Assembly (NCBI RefSeq): GCF_950295315.1
Contig: NC_080171.1
Coordinates: 32,356,361 to 32,420,360, forward strand
DNA: 64,000 bases
From: Erinaceus europaeus
Lineage: Eukaryota; Chordata; Mammalia; Eulipotyphla; Erinaceidae
Direction of reading: 5' to 3'
The position numbers and the translations under genes are program-made. Within the stretch, counting starts at the first letter, position 1. Every line of letters begins with the position of its first letter. Below, piece after piece: positions 24,966-36,393 of this stretch. The notes below the pieces were generated by a model. That model was given only the letters and a program-made list of their open reading frames with translations. It was not told the origin of the DNA and did not search any database.

Positions 24966-25010
<45 letters not shown>

Positions 25011-25014
25011 TGTG
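24966..25014 (+). repeat. (GT)n microsatellite
   Basis: About 49 bp of alternating GT with one TA interruption near its end. Reading frames through it give meaningless Cys-Val or Thr-His runs. Confidence 0.97.
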
Positions 25015-25558
25015 ATTGTAACGTCTCTGCTTGTCTAACCTTTGATGTAGAATGTCAGCAACTGCTGCCTCAGGAACAGAACAAAAGATTATCTTGGCAC
25101 CAAGTCTACTGAGCTGAAGCAAGTGCTTTGCTGCCTGCACAAGGCAACCTGAGTCTTACCTCTTGTGATGAAGTGTTTTTTTCTTTTTTTCTTTTTTTAA
25201 ATCAGGAGTGAAGGAGTGGGTATTACCAAGGGCATTGGATATGGGACTTTTGTATTATGCATGTGGTTATCAAGTTTCACAGATACCAGCCTGACAAGTC
25301 CACAGGCTATTGGGGGAAAGACAAAGAGGGAGAGTGCTTTCCAGTGTGCACCCCACCAAATAGTTTACAACCCCTTAGTGATAAGGCTTAGGGCAGCAGG
25401 ACTTGGAACTTAAGCTGTTTTACTATTTTGTAAGTTTTTCTCATTTTCATCTGACTTTTTGTCTTTGTTCCTCTAAGAGTCCTGCTATAATGTGAGCAGT
25501 ACCTATATCAACAATGCATAGCTTCCTCCCAAGTCATTAAAAAAAGAAATGTGTGTGT

Positions 25559-25965
25559 GGGGGGTCGGGCGGTAGTGCAGTGGGTTAAGCGCACATGGCA
25601 CAAAGTGCAAGGACCGGCATAAGGATCTGGGTTCGAGCCCCTGGTTCCCCACGTGCGGGGGGGGGGGGGCACTTCACAAGCTGTGAAGCAGGTCTGCAGG
25701 TGCCTTTCTCTCCGCCTTCTGTCTTTCCCTCTCTTGATTTCTCTCTATCCTATCCAAAAACAATGACAGCAATGACAACAATAATAACAACGATAAAACA
25801 ACAAGGGCAACAAAAGGAAAAAAAATTCCAGGAGAATTCCAGGAGCAGTGAATTCGCAGTGCAGACACTGAGCCCCAGCAATAACCCTGGAGGCAAAAAA
25901 AAAAAAAGAAAAGAAAAAGAAAAAGAAAGAAAGAAAGAATAAGAAAGAAAAGAAAAGAAAAAGAT
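25559..25965 (+). mobile_element. tRNA-derived SINE, plus orientation, long form
   Basis: GGGGTCGGGCGGTAGTGCAG head, a poly-G run of about 12 after CACGTGC, tail ACAACGATAAAACAACAAGG, then the long-form extension CCCCAGCAATAACCCTGG. It ends in an expanded AAAGAAAAGAAAAAG purine tract (25899-25965). A short CCAGGAGAATT/CCAGGAGCAGT duplication is visible. Confidence 0.92.
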
Positions 25966-26585
25966 TTTTAAAAAAAGAAACTTTGGCACAAAAGTTTCCT
26001 AAAATCAAACCATGCATGCACTTTGGAAGCTTCTGAACCTCAATTCAACACTTAACTTAGTGTAAGGAACTAATTCTTCTCTAAAGAGCTGGACTTTGTA
26101 GCTAGCTGGTCTGAGAAGGAATCCAGGCTTTACTGCTTTTCTGTTAGGAGGATAGTTACTTCTCTCTGCCCTCAGCTGTGTCTTAGTGAATAGGATACTA
26201 CCTAGTGATAACTTCTTTGTAAGCTTGCCCTGAGGAGTGAGGAAGAAGCTGAATTACTTCCTTGACTATACACATCTAGTGCTTTGGAAATGTCTGCTTC
26301 GTTATGCAAATGCTTCAGAGCAGTCTTTTTGCTTCCTTGAGGGAGAGGGGTGATGGTGGCAAAGACTTACCCTGGATGTAAAAGTTTTATTACTTGATTA
26401 ATTTGAAGCTATCAGGGAAGGGGGTACAGAAATAACTTTGTCTGGAAGAGGATAAATATGTATTAAAAACAAACAAAACAACTCCTTTAAGTTCAGGCTG
26501 ATAAGACTCCATGACTTTACAAAGTTGAACCCTGATTACTTTCTTGTGGGTCACACTGACTGACATGATTAGAAAGCTCTCCCAG

Positions 26586-26880
26586 AGAGGCCAGGTGGTG
26601 GTGCATCTGGTTAAGCACACACATTTACCATGTGCAAGGATCCAGGTTTGAGTCCCTGTTCCTCACCTGCAGGGGGGAAACTTCATGGTTGGTGAAGCAG
26701 ATACTACAGGTGTCTCTGTCTCTCTCTTTCTCTGTCTCCCTTCCCCTCTCAACTTCTCTCCTATCAAATAAAAAATAGAGAAAAAAAGAAAACTGGCTAC
26801 TAGGAGTGGTGAATTTGTCATGTAGGCACTGAGGCCCAGCAATAAACTCTGGTGGCAAATAAATAAATGAAAAAAAATCT
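26586..26880 (+). mobile_element. tRNA-derived SINE, plus orientation, long form
   Basis: GGCCAGGTGGTGGTGCATCT head, GGTTTGAGTCCCTGTTCC around the B box, and long-form end GAGGCCCAGCAATAAACTCT followed by AAATAAATAAATG. Confidence 0.88.
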
Positions 26881-27269
26881 CTCCTGAACAGTTCCCTTTG
26901 ATGTAGGGGTTCAGGGATCTGAACACATAGCATGGGGCTTTGCCCTATTGGATTTCTTCATTTAAGTTGTGAGGATGAGAAAGAGGGAAGGTGGCATAGC
27001 AGAGAAAGAGGAGAGAAGCCAAGTCAGCAGCAGAAAGTGACTATAAGCCAAGGATCTTACAGAGGCTTCTATTAGGGCCAAGCATGGACGAGGCAAACAC
27101 ACAGTTTCTGTTCTCAGTTGAACTAGTCACATGTTACCACCTACCTGCCAGGGGTTCTGGGAAGTCAGTTCTACCTGTTTGCCTGGAATAGGAAATGGGA
27201 CAGATGGGCACCCAGGTAGTCTCTGGCATAGCAGTTAGACATATAGTGCATTTCTGTAATTTCTTTTGT

Positions 27270-27662
27270 TTGTTTCTTAATTGCCACCAGGGTTATCCCT
27301 GAGGCTTAGTTCTTGCATGAGAAATCCACTGCTCCTGGTGGCCATTATTACCTCCCATTCCTTCTTCCCTCTTTCCCTCTCCGCCTTTCTCCTCTCCTTT
27401 CTCTTCCATTCTCTGTCTTTGCCCTCCCCCTCAACTTCCCTTTCCCCTCTCCTCCACTCAGTCCTCTCCTTTCTTCTTTGTTGTATTTGATAAAGGTGGT
27501 GGTGGGGGCAAATTGAGAAAGGAGTGAGAGATAGAGATACACCTGCAGTACTGCTTCACTACTCTTAAAGTTCACCCCAATATAAGTGGGGGCCAGGGGC
27601 TTGAGCTTCAATCCTTGTGCATAGTAATGGATGCACTCAATCAGATGCAGCACAACCTGCCC
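27270..27662 (-). mobile_element. tRNA-derived SINE, minus orientation, long form with CT expansion
   Basis: TTGCCACCAGGGTTATCCCT, a CT-rich tract (27355-27480), GAGATACACCTGCAGTACTG and a head end near CAACCTGCCCCCCC. Confidence 0.85.
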
Positions 27663-27869
27663 CCCCTGTAATCTATTTATACACCCCTCCTAAAATTCTG
27701 AGTAATGCCAAGACCAGCAGAGGACCCATGAGAATTTACTTTCAGTGTATTTTTTTCTTATTTTAGAAATTTGAATCAAGCCAGGCAGCTAGTGAGATCT
27801 ACTTCTATATATTTATTTCTGTGTAGCCAATTAGGAAAGACAAGCAGGTTCTTAATAACAGTAGCAGTT

Positions 27870-28020
27870 TAAGAATTTTTTTTATTGATTTTTGTGTGTG
27901 TATATGTGCATGAAAGAGAGACAAACCATGTGTAGGGATGGAGACCATATGTGATAAGGGAATGAACTCAGGTTTCCAGGCTCACAAAACCTGTGCTCTA
28001 CCTGCTGATCCACTTCCCTG
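27870..28020 (-). mobile_element. Diverged SINE, minus orientation
   Basis: GAAAGAGAGACAAACCATGT, GAATGAACTCAGGTTTCCAG and TGTGCTCTACCTGCTGATCC look like a reversed tRNA-derived SINE of another family. Confidence 0.5.
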
Positions 28021-28104
28021 AATGCTTAACCAGAAAGTTTTTTTCATGCTTTGTATCCTGTTGGTGGTCAGTAAATGACAAAAGACAAAGCAAGTTAAAG
28101 ACCC

Positions 28105-28320
28105 TATTTTGAGGGCCAAGTGGTACATCTGGTTGAGTGCACATGCTACCATGTATAAGGATTTGGGTTCTTACTCCCTGGTCCCCACCTACAAGGGGGA
28201 AGCTTCTTGAGCAGCAAAGCAGGTCTGCAGTTACCTCTTTCCCTCTTGTCTTTTCCCTGTCCTGTTCAGTTTCCCTCTGTCCTGCCAAATAATAAACAAA
28301 GATGTTGTTATGTGTTGAAA
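28105..28320 (+). mobile_element. tRNA-derived SINE, plus orientation
   Basis: GCCAAGTGGTACATCTGGTT head, CCCCACCTACAAGGGGGAAG body, ending CCAAATAATAAACAAAG. Confidence 0.85.
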
Positions 28321-28621
28321 TTGCACAGGACATTCTAAGAATGGAGATTTTGATTTTCTTTTAATTCAGTACTGCAACCAGTATTTGTACTCAGATCTGA
28401 GGGGAGGAATGAGAACAACTTTCTATTTTTCTATTATGGAACAAAGGGACTACACCTGTAGGTTTGGTGATAATAGTTTACTTGAGTAGTTCTTTTGGAT
28501 TATAATTGGCCTTTGCACAGACGGTTTATTTTTAAAGAGTTTATAGTTATATGGACACACCTTAGGGTCAGGCTTAATTGAACTTTGTGGTTAATGGATA
28601 CCTTACATTTTGCAGTGTTTT

Positions 28622-28892
28622 TTTTTTTTTTAACTTGCTTTCTTCCCCTCTTTTTGTTGTCCTTGTTGTTTTTTTTATTGTTGTTGTAGTTATTATTGTT
28701 GTTGTTGTTGGATAGGAGAGAGAGAAATCGAGAGAGAAGGGGAAGACGGGGAGAGAAAGACACCTGTAGACCTGCTTCACTGCCTGTGAAGGGACTCCCC
28801 TGTAGGTGGGGAGCCAGACGCTCGAACTGGGATCCTTACACCAGTCTTCACACCACGTACACTTAACCTGCTGCACTACCGCCTGACTCTTG
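28622..28892 (-). mobile_element. tRNA-derived SINE, minus orientation, with 14-bp target duplication
   Basis: Flanked by TTTTGCAGTGTTTT at 28608-28621 and 28893-28906. Young type, with TTATTATTGTTGTTGTTGTT and head end CGCCTGACTCT. Confidence 0.93.
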
Positions 28893-29465
28893 TTTTGCAG
28901 TGTTTTGTAGTTCTGAGAATCAGTTTTGAATCCCTTTCTTTCCCTCCCAAAATTCAGGTATTTGCAGCTTGGAAGCACTGTAATGTAACTGTGTATCAAG
29001 TAGTCTTCAGAGTCAGGCTGAAGAACTCCATTGGTGCAGTGGTTACCTTTATGGTTATGGTTATGGGGTGGTCCTTAAACAGAGTCAGGCTGAGTCTGAG
29101 ATCCTTGAGCCATGCTGTCCAGTCACTTTGTGGCTTGGGCACTGCATTTTTTTTTTTTTTTTTGCTATGTTTATTACCACAAATAGGGCAGTGTCTCAAA
29201 TCACAGGAATTTACTTCTTCCTGATTATGGAGAGTAGAAGTCAGAGTGCAAGGTGGCAGTAGGGTTGCTTTCCTCTGAGGCTTCTCCTTGCTCTGCTCTG
29301 CTAGTGACTGTCATCTCCCTGTTTTTACATGGCCCTGCCTTTCTACTAGTCTGTGTCCAGAAATTTCATCTTCTTGACAGGAAACTGGTGGATTAGGACT
29401 CGTCCTAAAATGATTTTATTTCAATTGAGTTATCTCTTTTAAAAAAAAAAAAAAAAGCCAAATGT

Positions 29466-29640
29466 AGCAGCTGGAGAAATAGCTCAGCTGGTGAAGTTCA
29501 AGGCCTGCATGCCAGAGGCCTGATTTGGTCCCTGAGGCTGTGTGTACTGGGGTGGTGCTCTGGCTCCATCTTCTTTCTTTTCTCATGTGAAACACTCTCT
29601 ATCTCACATTATATAAACAAAATAAATCTTAAAACAACAG
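29466..29640 (+). mobile_element. Third SINE family, plus orientation
   Basis: GCTGGAGAAATAGCTCAGCT contains an A-box-like start. It continues GGCCTGATTTGGTCCCTGAG and ends ACAAAATAAATCTT. The start of another copy follows at 29645 (GGACTAGCAAGATAACTCAC). Confidence 0.65.
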
Positions 29641-29764
29641 CAAATACAGGACTAGCAAGATAACTCACTGGGACAGGGTGCTTGCTTTGTTATGCGCATA
29701 AGCTGGACTCTTAACCTTATTGAAGGAAGCTTCAGTTTGTGGCCTCTTTCTTTTGAAGTCATAA

Positions 29765-29968
29765 CACATTTTTAAAATATCTTTATTTACTTATTTTGGG
29801 TAGAGAGAGATAAATGGAGTGGGGTGCCAAATAGAGGGAGTAAAGGAGAGACAGACCTGCAACACTACTGCAATGCTTAGGAAACTTACCCTATGCAGGG
29901 CCTTGAACCCAGGTCCTTATGCATTGTAATGTGTGCACTCAACCAGGTGCACCACCACCTAGCTCTTG
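29765..29968 (-). mobile_element. tRNA-derived SINE, minus orientation
   Basis: AAATATCTTTATTTACTTAT, GAGACAGACCTGCAACACTA, GGGCCTTGAACCCAGGTCCT and ACCACCACCTAGCTC. A plus-strand long-form remnant (ATGGCCTGGAGTGGTGAAGC, about 29990-30060) abuts it. Confidence 0.85.
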
Positions 29969-30329
29969 TCTGTCTCTCTATCTCAACAACATGGCCTGGA
30001 GTGGTGAAGCTCCACTGATAACAAAAAAGAAAAAATTAAAGAGGAAGGAAGAAAGGAAGGAAGGAGAAAGTGGGGAGAAAAAGGAAATAAAGAAACCAAA
30101 ATGCAACCACATGATGAGATCCCAAGAGATTAACTCACATTTTAGCCTATGGCTTTGAGGGTGACACAGTTGAGTTCATAACAGGCACTTAGACTGAGTG
30201 GATAAACAAATTGCTTTAAACTAAAGGACTTCATAGGGTTGTTTTAAGCATTCAGAGATATATTGCATACACATAGTTCACCACAGTCTCTGACATGTAC
30301 TGTGTGTTCAGTGCTAAATACAACTTTTT

Positions 30330-30568
30330 AAATTTATTATTTATTTTAAACAAATATTTCTAAAATTTTTACTTCATTTATCTGTTTTGGGTAGTGACAG
30401 AGTAGTCGAAAGGGGACAGGAATATAGAAAGAAAGAGAGACATCCACAGACTTGCTTTACCTCTTGTGAAATTCCTTCCTGAAGGTGTGGACTGGAGGGC
30501 TTGAACCTATTGCCTTGCACATGAGGTAGCATGTGCATTCCACTGGATGTGCCACCACCCAGTCCTCT
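30330..30568 (-). mobile_element. tRNA-derived SINE, minus orientation
   Basis: TTTGGGTAGTGACAGAGTAG, AAGAGAGACATCCACAGACT, GGGCTTGAACCTATTGCC and GCCACCACCCAGTCC. Confidence 0.8.
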
Positions 30569-31827
30569 GAACTGTTTTCATTATAGTCACATAACTTATG
30601 ATAGTTAGCTATGTCTTACTTCCCAACTAGGAGATAGCTTTATGCTCTGCTTTTCAGTCTCTGAGGCCTAAGCTTCTCCTAGTCTTTCTTGTGTTCTTAG
30701 AACATTTATTAGGATGCTTTCCATGCAGTAACAAGGAAAGTTGATTCAGTGAATGGTAATGAAGCTTGTACTAAGGAGTTCTGAGTTGTCTTTGTTGACT
30801 GTCACTCCAGCACTGTGTTCTCTCCATCATCCTGCTTTATAAAATAGTCTACACAAAGACCATGTCAGGGCAGGGGACAGACGACTTTTCAATTCTTGGG
30901 CTTCTTCTGTCAGCGGTAGACATGTTCTTTGCTTGTTATGTAAAGTGCTGTTACTGCCACAACACAGTCACAGCCTGTGTGAACTACAATCTTGGGTCTC
31001 TAGTCTGGCCACAGGGACGAAGGGTGCATCATACTGGCTCTGATGGAGTAAGTTGTCTCTGGGAAATAATATGGGACCATTGACCAAGAGCAACTTTGGA
31101 TGTGGTGTGGGATCCCACACCATAGTCATGTGCACGGATGGGAGTGAGCTCTTCACGGGTTCCATTAACTTCCACTTAGTGCCACAGCTCCTAAAACTGA
31201 ATGAGGCCTACTGCTAGCTTTCTAGACTTTTCTTCTTTAACCTTGATGGGACCAACTGCTTCATCTTGGAAAATTTCCTTTTTAAATGATTCTGAAAGAT
31301 TTATCTTTTAATAAGGCATTTAGTACAAGTATTAGGATTGTTGACTTTAATATAAATGGATTTATATGAAGTAATCTTAACTAACTAAAAGAATAGACTT
31401 ATCAATTCTCATGATTATAAAAGCTTTGATATATCTCTATCAGGTGTTGGTAGAACCCATTATTAACATTCTAATTACTAATTAATGATACCATTTTCCC
31501 CCAGAAATATACTTATCTTTCTATTAAAGAAAAAGGATAACAAGTGACAGTCTTTTTTGTCCTATACACTACTTGGTCTTATAGGCCTCTGTCTTTTGAT
31601 ATAGATTAGAAAATTGTTCAGCTTAAAAATAAATCACTGTGTGAGTGATTCTTGAACTGGTTAGGATATACTGCTCTAAAGCAAAAGACCTTGGGGATGG
31701 GATGGAGGGGAGGAGAAGGGGCTTGAGAGGTTGTGGGGATCCTGGTGCATGATTGTAGAAGAGGCCCTTAGTTGGAGGTGAGAGTGTTCTGCAGGTACCT
31801 GTGATTGGGAGATAAGAAATTGTACCT

Positions 31828-31990
31828 GAGTGAGGGAGACAGCATAATGGTTATTCACAAAGACTTCCATGCCTGTGATTTCAAATTCCCAGGATCAGTT
31901 TCCCACATCACCATAAGCCAAAGCTAAGCAGTGCTCTGGTGTCTCTTTCTCTCTAGCTCTCTGTATCTTTCATTAAAATAAAGCAAAATA
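31828..31990 (+). mobile_element. Second SINE family, plus orientation
   Basis: GAGGGAGACAGCATAATGGT is the 5' end, followed by CATCACCATAAGCCAAAGCT, CAGTGCTCTGGTGTCTC and ATTAAAATAAAG. This copy shows the family's forward sequence best. Confidence 0.8.
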
Positions 31991-32341
31991 TATTTAAAAT
32001 TGTATGTATTGAAAATCATTAAACCTCCAATAAAAAGATTTTTTTAAAAAAATTATTTATAAAAAAGAAACTGATGAAACTGATTTTTAATCATCATCTT
32101 GTGTGGTCTAAATAGATAAGAATTTTATTTGTAATTGTATCTCAAGAAAGTTGGGGGAAATAAATGTTGTTGTTACATTATAAAAAATACAATACAGTAG
32201 CATCTCCCCTCAATTCTGGTAGTTTGGACATCCTGGATTTTCCCATCTTTTGTCTTTAATCATATCTCCTAAAATAATTTCAAAAATTTACCTTTTAAAT
32301 TTTTTTACTTGGCTTAATTTAATTTTATTTATTTTTTGCAG

Positions 32342-32488
32342 GAAAGAGCAAGTTAGTACTTTGTATCAAAACATCAACCTTGTGGAGCCCAGACTAATTC
32401 AGCCATATGAACATATTATCAAGAACTTTCTCCGGGAGATCAAGCTTCAGAGCACAGAAATGGAGAATTTGGCCATTGCAGTGAAGAG
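32342..32488 (+). CDS. RASEF: RASEF exon 2 (human numbering)
   Basis: A 147-bp exon between acceptor TTTTTTGCAG and donor GTATTA. It opens with the third base of a split codon, encodes 48 codons from [16 protein letters not shown] to LAIAVK, and closes with AG, the first two bases of an Arg codon. It corresponds to human residues 145-192 with a few conservative changes (K for E at the first codon, I for V, L for I, K for R). This is the start of the central region between the EF-hands and the coiled-coil; the end ([12 protein letters not shown]) is already helical in character. The phase implies that an upstream exon must end two bases into a codon. Upstream intron sequence is open in this frame for about 90 bp, but the acceptor and homology set the boundary. 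Confidence 0.97.
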
Positions 32489-34403
32489 GTATTAAAGTTC
32501 TTTCTTTCTGACTGCATACACGGTGATGTGCTGACTCCAGGATCTCAGAGTAAAATGTGGGTCCAACTGCTCTATCACATGACTATAGAGGAAGATTCCC
32601 CGAACCTCAGCAATCGAGCTTTCTGAACTAAGCCAGCACAGGTGAAGTTGAATCAAACCCTGCCTCATTGGGCTGCCACCAGCACATCAGCAAGTCTCCA
32701 TGATCCTGTCATGGAGACTTTTCAAGATCAGTAGTCCATAAAGAACAGTTCAGAGAGATTTGTTATTTTCTATCTAGTCCCTTGAAATATACAGAAAACT
32801 TTTCATCCAGAGAGGCAGGCAGACTCCATTTGAAGGCTAGCCTTGTCACCAAACAGATATATGACTTTGGGCAGGATACTTAATCTATCTTAAGTTTCAG
32901 TTTCTGCTTCTGTAAGGTGAGGCTATGCATCTCTGCTTCCTCAGGCAGGGTATGAAGAATGATAGATACCATCATGGTACTCACATAGTGAGTGCTCAGC
33001 AGTGATTCTTTCCCACTCCTTAGCTTTTCTCACTTGGCCTGACAGTCTCAAAGCTGTTAAAACCTTGTGATCAAAAGGTTTATGTAAGTCATAGCTGGCT
33101 TACATAGGCTGTCTTACTGGCTTTAATAGCACTCCAGGAAGAATTTATATGTGCTGCAATTCAGACATCAGCCTGTTTGCTCCCTGTAAGAGCCTCTTTG
33201 GAAAGGGCATTTTATTTGCCATAATTCCTGTGTTCTGTGCCTGCTGAACTTATAAAAAGCCCCTTAGATAGAATGCCCTCCCTCTGCATGGGAGCAGGTG
33301 AGGGCTGCTCCTTTATGTCTCTTTATTCTTCTTCCTCTCAACATGATGATGGAACTATTGCATTGACCCTTTGGAGTAAGTGAAGAGAATTAAAATGCAG
33401 AAGAAAAAATACTTTACATTATTTATATCAAATCGGACTTTGCCTATAGTCCTGGAGTCCTGGAAGAATTGAACTATTCACAGGGGGTTTCTTATGAACC
33501 TTTTCAGCTGGTCTTTTCCTCTGTTCTTTTCCTTTAAGCTTGTCTGCTAGGGGGCTTTCATTAGGATAATAGGTGGTCCTCAGAACTTCAAATTCTGTAG
33601 AGCACTGTGGAGTGTGATCCGAGACCCAGAGTTGACCTTCTTTGGGAGGGGTACTAACAGAACTCATGTTAAGTCTGCAGAGTGTGTCTAGTCAATATCA
33701 CAATAGGCAAACTCCCATGTATGTACCGGTAGATACACATGGATGAACATGGAAATATGGGGGTCAGTCTCTTCCCCCCCAGTATAGTCCAAACCACAAG
33801 AAAAAGAAGAATGGTGTTTTATAAGTTACTGCCTGGGTTGTTGGAAAAGTCATGATGCATTTTTGCATAGAAAATGGTTCTAACATTATATTGAGTTGTG
33901 ATAGTACTGTATTCCTTCTCCTTTTAGTCCTCTGGGTGTGATCTAAAATCAGGCTCTGTCCTGAGCCTAAGACCTAAGACAAAGCAGAGTTCAAAACTCT
34001 GTTTGTGACTGTTCCCTTAGATTCTTTGCTAAGGACATTTGTCCTCACCTTTTCTTTGGGAGTGGGAGTGGGGGGGAAGTAGGGGGTGTAGGAATCTTAG
34101 TCTTTTCTTTGAACTTGCAGAGAATTTGTGATGTCCTGGTGAGCACTTTGTGGTGGGACTTCCCAACACCCCCTAGGATTACTAGGATTTTTTTTAGTTT
34201 TTACTAGGATTAGCAGTTTTCTCTCACTCTCTCTGTCTCTATCTCCTACCAAAACTGAAGGTGTTACTAGATGTGGGAAAGGTAGAAAGGATTCCTAGAT
34301 GTTTGGAGCCAGGTGACTATAAGGAATGAATGGAGAAAAATGACCATAACAAAAGGACAAAGATGATGGGACTTAGATATTTATAGTCCCAGAGTTGAAC
34401 ACA

Positions 34404-34471
<68 letters not shown>

Positions 34472-35709
34472 ACTTGTTAATTCCTCGAGTTTAAATAACA
34501 GGTACACACACACACACACACACGTGTTACTTGTTAATTCCTCAGGTTTAAATAACAGATACTTATAAACCAACTCGAAAAACCAAGTAACTTTCTAGTC
34601 TTGGTTAACATTACCTCGGGCAAGTAGTATGTTGAGGAATAAGTAAATGGACAGAATATAGTAGTGATTGAATCAGTATTTAACCTCCTTGAACCAGTAC
34701 TTATTTGGAGCCTTATATAGAAATTAAACTTACACATAAGTTGTGTTTCACGGGAGTAAATAAGCCAAAAGTAAGTAGGATGGTACAGCAGAAGGCAGAC
34801 AACTGGAAGGTTTTGGGCTTCTATTTAGGTCATGTTCTAAACTTTTTAATGTTCTGTATTTTTATTAGAATCATGTCATTGGTGCAAGTGAGTTAACTCT
34901 TGAATATCAAAGTGTTTGCTTTCAGATCAGTTATAATTTATGTGAATTATTCGTGGGAGATTTTAAGATAATTGGATATACACTGTACACCTGGGAGAGA
35001 ACAAAACCATATTCTTTTTCTGAGGTCTTAGTCTGAAGCTTCAGATATTGCAAAGTACCATATATCTTCTTACTAAAAACAGTTATATAGAACTGTCCTG
35101 AAACTCCTCTCAGCAAAATTGGTGCATTTCTAACTTTTTGACAGGTAAGTGCAGTCTTTCTCCATAGAATGATGTGAGTTATTGATCTCATTAATAAAAG
35201 AAGCAGAATTTTTCTAAAAAGTAACCATACCTACATTCTGGAACTTGAGGAAACTGCTTTGAAATAATTGTTGAAGTTTTCCTGTCTCAATATATAGCAT
35301 CCTGCAATGCATGTTTCATGTAATAACATTTAAAATGACAGTCCACCACCTTTGTGCTGTGGATTTCTTCTGTGGTCAAGGCTGTAGCAGAGTCAGTGGA
35401 TTTTCAGAATTTCCCAAGTGCCTTCCAGTGATGTAGTTAGTATCTTTATCTATTCTTCAACACAGTCTGATTTAATGCCACTTATCTCCTTTATTCTATT
35501 TATATAATTTCTAGCTTTGGTGTCACTTTAGACCCAATAGTAAAATTGCAGTCTCATTTTGCTATGTGGAAGGAGCAAGGGATATTAATTCAGATAGTGT
35601 GCTTCTCTGATCTGTAAAATAGAAGACTTGAAATAAATGGTATAGAAGTTTCTTTCATGTGCCATGTCCAAAAGTAAAATGAAAAGGCATGTGTCTTCTT
35701 GACTTTCAG
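32489..35709 (+). other. RASEF: RASEF intron 2
   Basis: About 3.2 kb of mostly unrecognised single-copy sequence. The only clear features are the CA microsatellites and flanking 32-bp duplication at 34401-34557. No SINE is obvious, making this the cleanest large intron in the window. Confidence 0.85.
34401..34557 (+). repeat. (AC)n microsatellites with a duplicated 32-bp unit
   Basis: A long (AC)n run at about 34401-34468 is followed by a 32-bp unit (34469-34500) starting GTTACTTGTTAATTCCTC. A second shorter (CA)n run (34503-34523) is followed by the same unit again (34526-34557), differing at only two positions. Confidence 0.95.
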
Positions 35710-35800
35710 GGCCCAGGACAAAGCAGCCATGCAGCTGAGTGAACTGGAAGAGGAAATGGATCAGAGGATTCAGGCTGCTGAACACAAGACACGGAAAGAT
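35710..35800 (+). CDS. RASEF: RASEF exon 3 (human numbering)
   Basis: A 91-bp exon with acceptor TTGACTTTCAG and strong donor GTGAGT. The first base completes the Arg codon left by exon 2. The following 30 codons ([20 protein letters not shown] to TRKD) correspond to residues 194-223 and are identical to my recollection of human. The charged heptad pattern ([17 protein letters not shown]) is coiled-coil, part of the self-association region. It ends on a codon boundary, so exon 4 joins in phase 0. Confidence 0.98.
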
Positions 35801-36393
35801 GTGAGTTTGTGGAATTGAGTCTTACTGAAAAAACAAAGGCAGCCATTTGGATAGTAAAAATGGTGGTTATATTAGGTTCCTAGAAGCTATTGTAGTAGCT
35901 TGACTTTCTGGTCTTAGGATAAAGCTAAGTTACAATGAGAATAGGTGAAAGAGGAAAAGACCTAACAGTAACCACATGGCGTGGGGCAGTTTCTGTCACT
36001 AAGTCCATTCTTCAGCCATCATCTTCCAAGTACATGCATCCTAAAGAGAGCAGATCCCAAGAGAAGGAGTGTGGATCTTAGGAGAATGCTGCTTTGACAA
36101 GCACACTCTTAAGAAGTTTTTAGATCTGGCATTACTACACTCCATTCTCTCCTGTCTTCCCCTTGCCCTCTGCATTGTTATTTGTCCTATGTTAATGTTA
36201 AAATGATGTCACACCCATGTGGCCTCCTCTGTCTTCCTCTTAGTTCACCGGCTTTAACAATTAACAGTCATAATGGATCACAGTATTCCCCTGGGCCTTT
36301 CATTCAGTAAATCATAATGGAGCACTTTGATGGAGTGGATACTGTAGGTGGAGAAGTCCAGCTCCCACCTGCACTCTTAGAACAGACATTTTA

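Larger units (their letters stand above)
1..32341 (+). other. RASEF: RASEF intron 1, 3' portion (repeat-rich, no host exon seen)
   Basis: No host coding exon is recognisable before 32342. The stretch is intron sequence with L1 and SINE insertions listed separately. Intervals in which I see no recognisable element are 1-432, 714-1047, 8091-8689, 9004-10234, 12816-13542, 13843-14700, 15531-16714, 16906-17756, 17883-18367, 18511-19277, 19386-20534, 21151-21499, 22291-22844, 23505-23744, 24154-24900, 25015-25558, 25966-26585, 26881-27269, 28321-28621, 28893-29465, 30060-30329, 30569-31827 and 31991-32341. Some of these may hold old, diverged repeats that cannot be told by eye. No CpG-rich island is present. 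Confidence 0.8.

Noticed and set aside
24903..25112. ORF with long Cys-Val run
   Set aside because: It is a translated GT microsatellite. The same applies at 34373, 40453, 52196 and 55006.
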